Positions 1-7,049 of a DNA stretch of 20,895 nt are shown piece after piece. Location of the stretch: the NCBI GenBank assembly GCA_002327255.1, contig DCUM01000211.1, forward strand, positions 1 to 20,895, written 5' to 3'. The position numbers and the translations under genes were made by a program. The notes beneath the pieces are model-generated. The model saw only the letters and a list, made by a program, of their open reading frames with translations, was not told the DNA's origin and searched no databases. This DNA is from a bacterium UBA2214 (GTDB lineage Bacteria; Zhuqueibacterota; Zhuqueibacteria; Residuimicrobiales; Residuimicrobiaceae). Within the stretch, counting starts at the first letter, position 1. Each line of letters starts with the position of its first letter.

Positions 1-73
1 TTTCCCCGCCATCAAGTTTTCCCGCCATCAATTTTCGCCGTCATCAATTTTCTCCGCCATCAATTTTTCCGCC
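1..73. repeat. Tandem 15-16 bp repeat overlapping the transketolase 3' end
   Basis: Four near-identical units lie head to tail at 1-16, 17-31, 32-47 and 48-63, followed by a partial unit at 64-73. On the plus strand the unit reads roughly TTTTCnCCGCCATCAA. The array reaches the left edge and may continue beyond it. Because the unit is not a multiple of three, each copy is read in a different frame by the transketolase gene, so the array writes the last dozen residues of that protein and its stop codon (28-30). Confidence 0.9.
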
Positions 74-2034
74 CGGGCCACAATCGCCGCCGCGGTGAGG
101 CCGAAATCCGCATAGACCTGCTCATACGGCGCCGACTTGCCAAAACGGTCGATGCCCATCACCTCGCCCTCACAGCCGACATACTTGTGCCAGCCCAGCG
201 TCGTTCCCGCTTCGATGGAAATCCGTTTGCGCACCCCTTTCGGCAGCACCGATTCTTTATACGCGGCCGACTGCGCCTCAAACAACTCCCACGACGGCAT
301 GCTCACCACCCGCACCGCACGGCCCTGCGCTTCCAGGAGCGCCGCCGCCTGAACGGCGAGTTCCACTTCGGACCCGGTCGCGATCAATATCAAATCCGGT
401 GAAGCGCCCTTCTCCGGACGCAGGACGTAGGCGCCTTTCAACGCCGCCTTGCCGGAATCCTCATACAAGGGCAGATTCTGCCGCGTCAGTACCAGGGCGG
501 TGGGGCCGCTCCGGTGCGTCAGCGCCGCCCGCCACGCCGCAGCCACTTCCCTGGCATCCGCGGGACGGATCACGGTCATGTTGGGAATGCTGCGCAGCAT
601 CGCCAGCTGCTCGATGGGCTGATGCGTCGGTCCGTCCTCACCGACGCCGATGCTGTCGTGGGTGAAGACGTAAATCACCGGCAATCCCATCAGCGCCGCC
701 AAACGCATCGACGGCTTCATGTAATCCGAGAAGACAAAAAAACCCGACACGTAGGGGATCAGTCCGCCGTGCAGCGCCAGTCCATTGGCCATGGCCGCCA
801 TGGCATGCTCGCGCACGCCAAAGTGCAGATTGGGCCCCTTCTCCCCCGAAGGCAGATAACAGCCGCGGCCCTTCATGACCGCCTTGGTGGAAGGCGCCAG
901 ATCCGCCGAGCCGCCGATGAGCTGCGGCACCCTGGACGCCAGCAGGTTCAACACGGTGCTCGAGGTCTCGCGCGAGGCTTTCCGGTCGGTCTGGTTCCAG
1001 AACGTTTCATCAAAAACCGTTTTTTCGTCCAACGCACCCGACAACCAGGACTGCAATTTCTGCGCCTCTTCGGGATAATCACGCGTATAAGCCTGATGCA
1101 TCTCATTCCACGTATCAAACGGCACCCGCCGGGCATCGTTCAACTGCCGGGTATGCGCATAGACCGCTTGCGGAACCGTGAAAGGCTCCGGCTCGGGCCA
1201 CTGCAGAAACGCCCGGGTCTCCTCCACGCCCGCAGCGCCCAGCGGCGCGCCGTGCACTTCGGCGGAGCCCTGCTTGCCCGGACAGCCGTAGCCGATGATG
1301 GTGTTGATCTTGATCAGCGACGGCTGGCGCAGATTCTTCTTCGCCTCGAGCACGGCCGCCTCGATGGCCGCCAGGTCGTTGCCGTCCGCCACCTCCAGCG
1401 TCTGCCAGCCGCAGGCCTCGAAGCGTTTGCGTACATCTTCCGTGAAGGTGATGCTGGTACTGCCTTCGATGGTGATCTGGTTGGAGTCGTACAACACGAT
1501 CAGCTTGCCCAGGCCCAGCGCGCCCGCCAGGGAAGCCGCCTCCGAGGTGATGCCCTCCATCATGCAGCCATCGCCGGAGATCACCCAGGTGAAATGATCA
1601 AAAAGGGGGAATTCCGCTTTATTGAACACGGAAGCGAGATAATCCTCGGCCAGGGCCATGCCGACCGCGGTGGCGAAGCCCTGTCCCAGCGGACCGGTGG
1701 TGGTCTCCACCCCCGGCGTATGGCCATATTCGGGATGGCCGGGCGTGCGCGAATCGAGCTGGCGGAACTGTTTGAGATCATCCATGCTCAGGTCGTAGCC
1801 GAAGAGATGCAGCAGACTGTAGAGCAGCATGGAACCGTGCCCCGCGGAGAGCACAAAGCGGTCACGGTCCAGCCACTCCGGCTGCCGGGGATTGTGTTTC
1901 ATGATTTTGGACCACAGGGTATAAGCCGCGGGCGCCATGCCCATCGGCAATCCGGGATGACCGGAATTGGCCTTCTGTATCGCTTCAATCGACAGAATTC
2001 TGATGGCGTTGACGCAAAGTTGTTCGACAGACAT
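28..2034 (-). CDS. tkt: Transketolase
   Basis: Thiamine-diphosphate enzyme of the non-oxidative pentose phosphate pathway. It moves two-carbon ketol units between sugar phosphates in the cytoplasm. The 668 residues match the usual bacterial length of about 660. The N-terminal domain has the GHPG motif with H26, GPLGQG, and the cofactor/metal motif SGDGCMMEG (D155). The middle pyrimidine-binding domain has FGVREHAM with the cofactor-activating glutamate at E409, and the HDSIGVGEDGPTHQP stretch that contacts substrate phosphate. The C-terminal domain follows. The ATG is preceded by GGGAG about six bases upstream. It has its own promoter, and a terminator separates it from the peptidase gene upstream, so it is probably its own transcription unit. 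The extreme C-terminus (about LMAEKIDDGEN) is encoded by a tandem repeat and is probably dispensable. Function is secure. Confidence 0.97.
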   Translation of the reverse strand: MSVEQLCVNAIRILSIEAIQKANSGHPGLPMGMAPAAYTLWSKIMKHNPRQPEWLDRDRFVLSAGHGSMLLYSLLHLFGYDLSMDDLKQFRQLDSRTPGHPEYGHTPGVETTTGPLGQGFATAVGMALAEDYLASVFNKAEFPLFDHFTWVISGDGCMMEGITSEAASLAGALGLGKLIVLYDSNQITIEGSTSITFTEDVRKRFEACGWQTLEVADGNDLAAIEAAVLEAKKNLRQPSLIKINTIIGYGCPGKQGSAEVHGAPLGAAGVEETRAFLQWPEPEPFTVPQAVYAHTRQLNDARRVPFDTWNEMHQAYTRDYPEEAQKLQSWLSGALDEKTVFDETFWNQTDRKASRETSSTVLNLLASRVPQLIGGSADLAPSTKAVMKGRGCYLPSGEKGPNLHFGVREHAMAAMANGLALHGGLIPYVSGFFVFSDYMKPSMRLAALMGLPVIYVFTHDSIGVGEDGPTHQPIEQLAMLRSIPNMTVIRPADAREVAAAWRAALTHRSGPTALVLTRQNLPLYEDSGKAALKGAYVLRPEKGASPDLILIATGSEVELAVQAAALLEAQGRAVRVVSMPSWELFEAQSAAYKESVLPKGVRKRISIEAGTTLGWHKYVGCEGEVMGIDRFGKSAPYEQVYADFGLTAAAIVARAEKLMAEKIDDGEN

Positions 2035-2089
2035 TTCAATCTCCCGGGGCGAGTCGGTAAAATCGGTTCAATTTTCAATTTAGTTGATA

Positions 2090-2118
2090 AATATAATACA
2101 GCGGAAGCAAAAATTCAA
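2090..2118 (-). promoter_or_regulatory. Probable sigma70-type promoter of transketolase
   Basis: Read on the minus strand, TTGAAT (2113-2118) and TATATT (2090-2095) are separated by 17 bp in an AT-rich stretch. Transcription would start near 2083, about 50 nt before the ATG. It lies downstream of the terminator of the preceding gene. Assigned by eye from consensus. Confidence 0.5.
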
Positions 2119-2182
2119 ATCATTTATGCACGGAAGGGTTTAAGCAGCGGAATCGAAATTCAACCCAGCGGTGGTGCAGGGC

Positions 2183-2211
2183 AAAAAAAAACCTGGCCCT
2201 GGGACCAGGTT
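2183..2211 (-). terminator. Intrinsic terminator of the PorU-like peptidase gene
   Basis: On the minus strand, AACCTGG (2205-2211) pairs with CCAGGTT (2190-2196) across an 8-nt loop, and the descending arm runs into a tract of nine T (2183-2191). It begins 19 bp after the peptidase stop codon. This is a textbook rho-independent terminator, and it uncouples the peptidase from transketolase. Confidence 0.9.
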
Positions 2212-2229
2212 ATGATAAAAGGGTACCCG

Positions 2230-5200
2230 TCAGCGCGCGATGATCGCCTTGCCGATGAGATCGGTCTCCTGCGCGCCGTCCGCCGTGTTGCTTTTCGCAT
2301 GGACCCGGAAGAGATAGACGCCGTTGGCGACGGGATCGCCGTCGCCGTCGCTGCCATCCCAGGGCTCGGGATAGACGTTGAAACCGGTGACTGCCTGCAT
2401 GGCGGGAAATTTTCGCAGCAGACGCCCGGCGACCGAAAAGAGCTGGATCTCCACCATCGCATCCCGGCTCACTTCGAAGGTGAACTGGGTCCGGTTGCGC
2501 AGGGGGTTGGGATAATTGAGAACATTGCGCAGGGTCAGTCCGCTCTCCTCGACCACCTGAAAACTCACCTCATGATAACTGGAATTGTTGGAATTGTCCC
2601 ATGCCTTGATGCCCAGGGTATGGAGGCCCGGCGTCAGGCCGGAGAGCGGGTACTGCAGCTCCCCCCGGGTGTAACTGCCACTATAGTACTGGAAAAAACC
2701 GGTGATATTCTTGCCTTCATCGCCGTCGAGGGTCAGGACGATCTGGTGGCCGATGTCACCGGCGATATTGACGCCGCTGACCGAATCGCTGATGAGCACA
2801 TGCAGCACGGGATTCTGCGTGGTGTAATCGCCGGACTTGAAAGAGGGATTGCCAAAATGGATGGCGATCTGCGGTCCCTCGTGGTCGATCAGATTCTGCG
2901 CCGAGCCGCCGACCTTGAGTCTGCTCATGTAGCCGGTGCCGTCTCCATCCGCATTCCAGAAGTAGAGACTGATACGGCCGTCCGTGCCCCCGTAGGAGAT
3001 ATCCTTGGGCACGATAAAGTCGACCTGAAAGCGGCCGTCGCTGCTCTGTGTGGCGCCGCGGAAGATGGTATTGCCGGAGAGGATGTAATCGATGCGCCGG
3101 CCGCCGGCGGTTTCGTACTGGCGTGGCTTGCGGGAATCGAAGACGCGCATCAGGAGCTGGCCGTTAAATCCGTTCCAGACGCTGCCATCCCTGGCGATGG
3201 TGCCATTGATGCGAATGCGCGTCAACGCCTGCAGCGTGTCGCCGGGCGATATGGATTCCACGGCGGCCCTGAATCGGGGCGCGCGCAGCCGCATGGCCGG
3301 ATCACCGAGCAGTACAAATTTCTCATTGTTGATCTGGCTGGCATTGGAAGCGCGCTTGGCGAGCATGACCGCATCGCCCAGCCGCGCCGTCTTGCCGCTG
3401 CTTTCATAACCGGCAAATAAATGGTTGTACAGTTGATAATTGAAATCCGCGTTTTCCACCGAGTAAACCAGCCGGGCGGAGGAAACCATCGCAATCGCGC
3501 CGCGCTGTGACAGATTGAGCAGTTCTTCGGCAAAACTCTGTTTTTGCGGCTGGTCCCAATAGGCGAATTCACAGGTCGCAGCGACCCATACCATATAACG
3601 GTTCTGATTTTGAATCTTCCCCAGATCGCTGGAGAGGTTGAGCACATTCTCGTGTGTCAGCAGCTCGTCGGCGCCATGCCCGATGAAGTTGAACAGCAAA
3701 GTCCCTTCGTTGATGCGGTTCAAAATAGCTTCATTGGCCAGGGGTTTGGTGATACCGGAGATGCTCGCCGTGCGCACCGCCGGATATTCCATCAAATAAA
3801 TTTTGTGCACAGTGAGCAGCGACGGTACATGGTATTCCGCCAGCTGTTCGGACTGCCAGGTGTGTTCGGTCTCTTCGCCCTTGCCGCCGGCGGTCAACTC
3901 GTCATCCCCCACAATGGTGACCGTCTTGCGCCACTCGCCCGCTTCGGATCTGGTCTCGTAGGTGATCAGCTTATCGACGACCGCCTGCGCTTCTTCCACC
4001 GTTCGCACCGGCAAACGCCCGATAGCCATCTGCATCTTGTTCGAACCGCCCAGCGTGTAGGTAAACCAGTCATCCGTAGTGCGCGTCAAAATCTTGGAGG
4101 TATCATTGGTCTCATAGGGCAGGATCAGATTGGGCGCCGACGATTTGTAGATGTTGCGATAGTCATAATGCCCATCCCCGAGGAGCAGGGCATACCCGGG
4201 CTGTCCCCATTCGCGATAGGCATAGGCGAGAAAGTCGCGTACGGCCGTGGGATCGAGCAGACCCCAGGAAAATTCGTCATAGATATCCGATATTTTTACC
4301 ACTTCGGTGGCGAGACGATCAGAGGGGTCCCAATCCTCGCGCAGACTCTCCAGCTGCAACGCCTGCTGGTAAAAAGAATCGTGGGTGATGATGATGTAAT
4401 CCACATCCCGCGTTTGGCGCAAATCCGCCGGCGCATCCTTGCGAATCTCGGTGATGCTGCGGTAGCTCCCCGGCGTCACCGCCAGATAGCGTCTCGGGCC
4501 GGCCTCACTGCCAGCATCCGTAAAACGGATGCTGCGGCTGCCGACCGTGCCGCCCTGCAGCTGCGCGACATCCTGATACTCGGTGACATCGAACAGTAAA
4601 ATATCGTCACGGCTGAACCGGCTGATTTCGTAATCAATGCTCCCGGAGCGCAGCGGACCATAGAAGAGCAAATTGTCATTGACCGCCTCAAAATGCCGCT
4701 GATACTCCACCTCGATCCAGTCGACATAGGCCTGCTGAACATCCGATGTGATCGTATATTCCACGCTGAGTTGATTGTTCCCATCCAGAAGGGTGCCCGT
4801 CGCATTGAATTCACCCGTTCGCACAACATAGCCATTGCCGCTGGAACCGCTCATCGTCATGGTGCCGATGGCGTTGCCGTTCGCTTTCATCCTGAATTGA
4901 TGCGTGCCGGTTGTCGTGGCCGCCATCTGAAACCGAAATTGTGCCGTGCCATCCACCCGGGCCCCGGGCAGTGCAAAAACCGCGGTATAGACATTTTTCT
5001 CGCGCGCCAGTTCAAAACCGAGCCAGTCCGAACCGGACTTGAAAACATTGCTCTTTTCCTCCTCGCTCCAGGCCAAATCCCTGAAGCTGCTCTCGGGGAT
5101 ACCCCCGCCCGGCGTGACGTTGCGCTGCGTCATGCGCTTGCCCGGCGACTCGCCAAAGGTCAGCCAGTAGATATTCTCATATCCATAACGATTGATATGG

Positions 5201-6219
5201 TGGCGCAGTTTGCCATCCGCCCCATTGTGGGCGAAGCCTTCCAGCGATCTCCCGTAAAAGAGTATGTAATCGGCATCATCGAAACGGCCGTCTTCTTCCC
5301 CTGCAATATGGATGGCATTTTCGATCAGCGCTGCGGGACGGGCGGCGGAGAGATTCTCCGGCAGCTCGCGACCACCATTGTGATAGATGCGGATCGTCCG
5401 CGGATCCAGGGTGCTGGTGGGGACGCCGGCCCGGCTCAGCGTCGCCGGCGTCAATCTGTAAATGCCATCCATGCCGCCGCTGCCGTTGCCTTTGATGACG
5501 ATCTTGTACCAGTTCTCGCCCGCAAAAACCGGGGCAGCAGACCTGGTGAGCCGGCTCTGCGGTTTCTGCCGCCAGGATCGCGCCTGATCATAGTTGAGCA
5601 GGAGCTGGCGAAAAACCTCCTCCTCCGTGCGCAGCAGCGATGGGGCGGCCGCGTCATTCGTCGCGCCGCCAAAGCGGATGCTCACCACGATGCGCTGATA
5701 TTGATGGATCTGCGACCGGACGGCGTCAAATTGCAGCGGCAAAAAGACCAGCCGCGACACCTTTTGTCCCCGGAACATCTCGGGTTCGGAGAGGAAGGCG
5801 GGCGGGGAAAATTCGCACTTCTTGTAGAGCTCCTCATCGGCGGCATGGGATATCTGCCGTGATCCTTCCGGCTCCACGATCGTACCCACGGGAAGGAGGC
5901 GCTGGCCGGCGTGTTGTGTATGCGGCGCCTCGAGAATCTGCAGCGCAGCCACACCCTGCAAGGGCAAGCCGACGACAAAAGTCTTTGCCAGCTGCTGCGG
6001 GGCACCCGCTTCGCCGAAACTTTCACTGCCGGCGAAATGGTAGCGCTGATAAATTTCATCCGCAACGGCCACCGTATCCACACGCCAGCCGCCGGGGGTG
6101 TACTCCACCACCAGCTGTTCGGGGGAAGAAGAGATCAATCGCAGGCCATTGCGATCCGCGGCGAGTGCGGCGACGGCACAAAACAACAAAACGAAAAAAT
6201 ATCTTGATGAATGACGCAT
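2230..6219 (-). CDS. porU: Gingipain-type C25 cysteine peptidase, PorU-like, with C-terminal sorting/FlgD-like domain
   Basis: Large secreted cysteine peptidase of 1329 residues. It has a signal peptide (about 1-21, VLLFCAVAALA), then an N-terminal beta-rich region that includes the PorU-like stretch WYKIVIKGN...GIYRLT. The C25 caspase-fold domain (about 605-978) starts at DVDYIIITHDSF and ends at LLGDPAMRLRAP. H848 in IGHG and C883 in AATCEFAYWD are the catalytic pair, with spacing as in gingipains. Ig-like domains follow, and the last 95 residues (LNYPNPLRN...DGSDGDGDPVANGVYLF) form a T9SS type A/FlgD-like tail. In Bacteroidetes, PorU cleaves the sorting tails of T9SS cargo at the cell surface and attaches the cargo to lipopolysaccharide. 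The same role is likely here, but a self-exported gingipain-like protease is also possible. rseC ends 33 bp upstream, so the two are probably cotranscribed. No porV lies next to it. Confidence 0.8.
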   Translation of the reverse strand: MRHSSRYFFVLLFCAVAALAADRNGLRLISSSPEQLVVEYTPGGWRVDTVAVADEIYQRYHFAGSESFGEAGAPQQLAKTFVVGLPLQGVAALQILEAPHTQHAGQRLLPVGTIVEPEGSRQISHAADEELYKKCEFSPPAFLSEPEMFRGQKVSRLVFLPLQFDAVRSQIHQYQRIVVSIRFGGATNDAAAPSLLRTEEEVFRQLLLNYDQARSWRQKPQSRLTRSAAPVFAGENWYKIVIKGNGSGGMDGIYRLTPATLSRAGVPTSTLDPRTIRIYHNGGRELPENLSAARPAALIENAIHIAGEEDGRFDDADYILFYGRSLEGFAHNGADGKLRHHINRYGYENIYWLTFGESPGKRMTQRNVTPGGGIPESSFRDLAWSEEEKSNVFKSGSDWLGFELAREKNVYTAVFALPGARVDGTAQFRFQMAATTTGTHQFRMKANGNAIGTMTMSGSSGNGYVVRTGEFNATGTLLDGNNQLSVEYTITSDVQQAYVDWIEVEYQRHFEAVNDNLLFYGPLRSGSIDYEISRFSRDDILLFDVTEYQDVAQLQGGTVGSRSIRFTDAGSEAGPRRYLAVTPGSYRSITEIRKDAPADLRQTRDVDYIIITHDSFYQQALQLESLREDWDPSDRLATEVVKISDIYDEFSWGLLDPTAVRDFLAYAYREWGQPGYALLLGDGHYDYRNIYKSSAPNLILPYETNDTSKILTRTTDDWFTYTLGGSNKMQMAIGRLPVRTVEEAQAVVDKLITYETRSEAGEWRKTVTIVGDDELTAGGKGEETEHTWQSEQLAEYHVPSLLTVHKIYLMEYPAVRTASISGITKPLANEAILNRINEGTLLFNFIGHGADELLTHENVLNLSSDLGKIQNQNRYMVWVAATCEFAYWDQPQKQSFAEELLNLSQRGAIAMVSSARLVYSVENADFNYQLYNHLFAGYESSGKTARLGDAVMLAKRASNASQINNEKFVLLGDPAMRLRAPRFRAAVESISPGDTLQALTRIRINGTIARDGSVWNGFNGQLLMRVFDSRKPRQYETAGGRRIDYILSGNTIFRGATQSSDGRFQVDFIVPKDISYGGTDGRISLYFWNADGDGTGYMSRLKVGGSAQNLIDHEGPQIAIHFGNPSFKSGDYTTQNPVLHVLISDSVSGVNIAGDIGHQIVLTLDGDEGKNITGFFQYYSGSYTRGELQYPLSGLTPGLHTLGIKAWDNSNNSSYHEVSFQVVEESGLTLRNVLNYPNPLRNRTQFTFEVSRDAMVEIQLFSVAGRLLRKFPAMQAVTGFNVYPEPWDGSDGDGDPVANGVYLFRVHAKSNTADGAQETDLIGKAIIAR

Positions 6220-6252
6220 ATCGATTCCATAGATTCTGAATAATGAGTGAAC

Positions 6253-6726
6253 TTATGAATTACGCGTGACCGGACAATTGGCAGGCTGCTGTTCGTCAGC
6301 CTGCGGCATCACAAATTGGACGATGACGCCGTCGACACGGTGTTTCTGCGCCCATAAACGGTCGATGAGACGCAAAATCAGAAATCCGACCGCCAGGCCG
6401 ATGAACGCTCCGAGAATCCCCAGACTCTGCCCCTGCTCAGCGGTGCCGGCAAAGAGTGTCGTGGTGATCCAGTACCCCAGACCCAACATGAGCAGGGGAA
6501 ACATGAAAACCATCACCGCCCCGCCCAGCACCTGCCGGGGGGGGATCTCAACCTCGACCCTGGCGCCGACCGGCGCCTGAAGGTGGTTGTCCGCCCGCAT
6601 CACGGGCATGTGCTCCTGCCCGCTCAGGGAGATACAACCGTGACAACCGATACAAACCGGATTTTTTACAATAGCGACTTTTGCGATGAAATCACAAGTC
6701 TCTAAAATGACGCCTGTTTGTTGCAT
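6253..6726 (-). CDS. rseC: RseC/MucC-family membrane protein (SoxR-reducing system)
   Basis: Small inner-membrane protein of 157 residues. The N-terminal part carries the family cysteine cluster (C11, then C25, C28 and C31 in CIGCHGC), which could bind a metal or a redox centre. Two transmembrane segments follow at about 66-90 and 100-121, then a short charged tail. Family members are known from SoxR reduction and sigmaE/AlgU envelope-stress control, and often accompany Rnf complexes. No rnf, soxR or sigma gene is visible here. The ATG has GGGAGAG just upstream. The gene sits directly before the PorU-like peptidase, which suggests a link to envelope function. Family assignment is firm, but the biological role here is not known. 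Confidence 0.82.
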   Translation of the reverse strand: MQQTGVILETCDFIAKVAIVKNPVCIGCHGCISLSGQEHMPVMRADNHLQAPVGARVEVEIPPRQVLGGAVMVFMFPLLMLGLGYWITTTLFAGTAEQGQSLGILGAFIGLAVGFLILRLIDRLWAQKHRVDGVIVQFVMPQADEQQPANCPVTRNS

Positions 6727-6754
6727 GTCTCTCCCAAAATCCGCTCCAGGAGTC

Positions 6755-6776
6755 CATCGAAAAACCCGTTTCGATG
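6755..6776 (-). promoter_or_regulatory. Hairpin in the rseC leader
   Basis: CATCGAAA and TTTCGATG form a perfect 8-bp stem with a 6-nt loop. It ends 28 bases before the rseC ATG and leaves the GGGAGAG ribosome site free. No T-tract follows it in the direction of transcription, so it is not a simple terminator. It could be a transcript stabiliser or part of a translational control element. Confidence 0.5.
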
Positions 6777-6962
6777 TTCGCCGGTCAGAAACAAAGTCCC
6801 TGATGGTGACAATTTCTCCGTTTTAAATGCCCTGGTTCTCCCGCTCCCGGGTGCTGCAGCCACCCCTTTGCGCCTTTCGGAAGCATCCGGTAATCCGGCA
6901 GGGGCGAAAATTTTCACTGCCTGGAGACGCTACCGGAGCCTCGAGGGGGGATCAAGCAGGAG

Positions 6963-6990
6963 AATATAACCATTTCTCCCGCCACATCAA
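6963..6990 (-). promoter_or_regulatory. Probable promoter for rseC and the PorU-like gene
   Basis: On the minus strand, TTGATG (6985-6990) and TATATT (6963-6968) are spaced by 16 bp. The start site would be near 6956. Assigned by consensus match only. Confidence 0.45.
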
Positions 6991-6997
6991 AGCATCG

Positions 6998-7011
6998 TGT
7001 TTAATTAAACA
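6998..7011. promoter_or_regulatory. Perfect 14-bp palindrome upstream of the rseC promoter
   Basis: TGTTTAATTAAACA is a perfect inverted repeat with no spacer. Its centre would lie about 48 bp upstream of the proposed rseC start site, where activators commonly bind. The cognate regulator is unknown. It could also be a chance AT-rich palindrome. Confidence 0.4.
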
Positions 7012-7049
7012 GGCGCTATCGGGCCTTTGTTCCCGCCATCCCGTGCCGT

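Larger units (their letters stand above)
6727..7049 (-). other. Intergenic region with possible 230-nt leader of rseC
   Basis: This 323-bp stretch lies between the pbpC stop and the rseC start, and no convincing gene is seen in it. It holds a good promoter (6963-6990), a 14-bp palindrome upstream of that promoter, and several inverted repeats in the part that would be transcribed ahead of rseC: GGGTG/CACCC around a CTGCAG core near 6850-6866, GGCAG/CTGCC near 6898-6922, and a perfect 8-bp hairpin at 6755-6776. If the promoter is right, the leader is about 230 nt. I could not match it to a known riboswitch class. No clear terminator for pbpC is seen. Confidence 0.4.

Noticed and set aside
1..73. 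CRISPR-like short repeat array
   Set aside because: The units abut with no spacers and lie within a coding sequence, so this is a simple tandem repeat.
514..3420. 968-codon open frame on the plus strand
   Set aside because: It runs antisense through two well-supported genes, their intergenic promoter and a terminator. Its translation is rich in Arg, Gly, Asp and His without any domain, as expected for the complement of GC-biased codons.
4693..5862. 389-codon open frame on the plus strand
   Set aside because: Antisense to the PorU-like peptidase, with no recognisable domain or start signal.
6702..6917. 71-codon frame starting with GTG ahead of rseC
   Set aside because: It overlaps the rseC start in another frame, has no good ribosome site, and lies in a region better explained as a leader.
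6845..6920. Possible cyclic-di-GMP or glycine riboswitch in the rseC leader (minus strand CCGAAAGGCGCAAAGG)
   Set aside because: The short match recalls GACGCAAAGCC of the GEMM motif and CCGAAGGGGCAA of the glycine motif, but the other conserved parts of both classes are absent. A covariance search would settle it.
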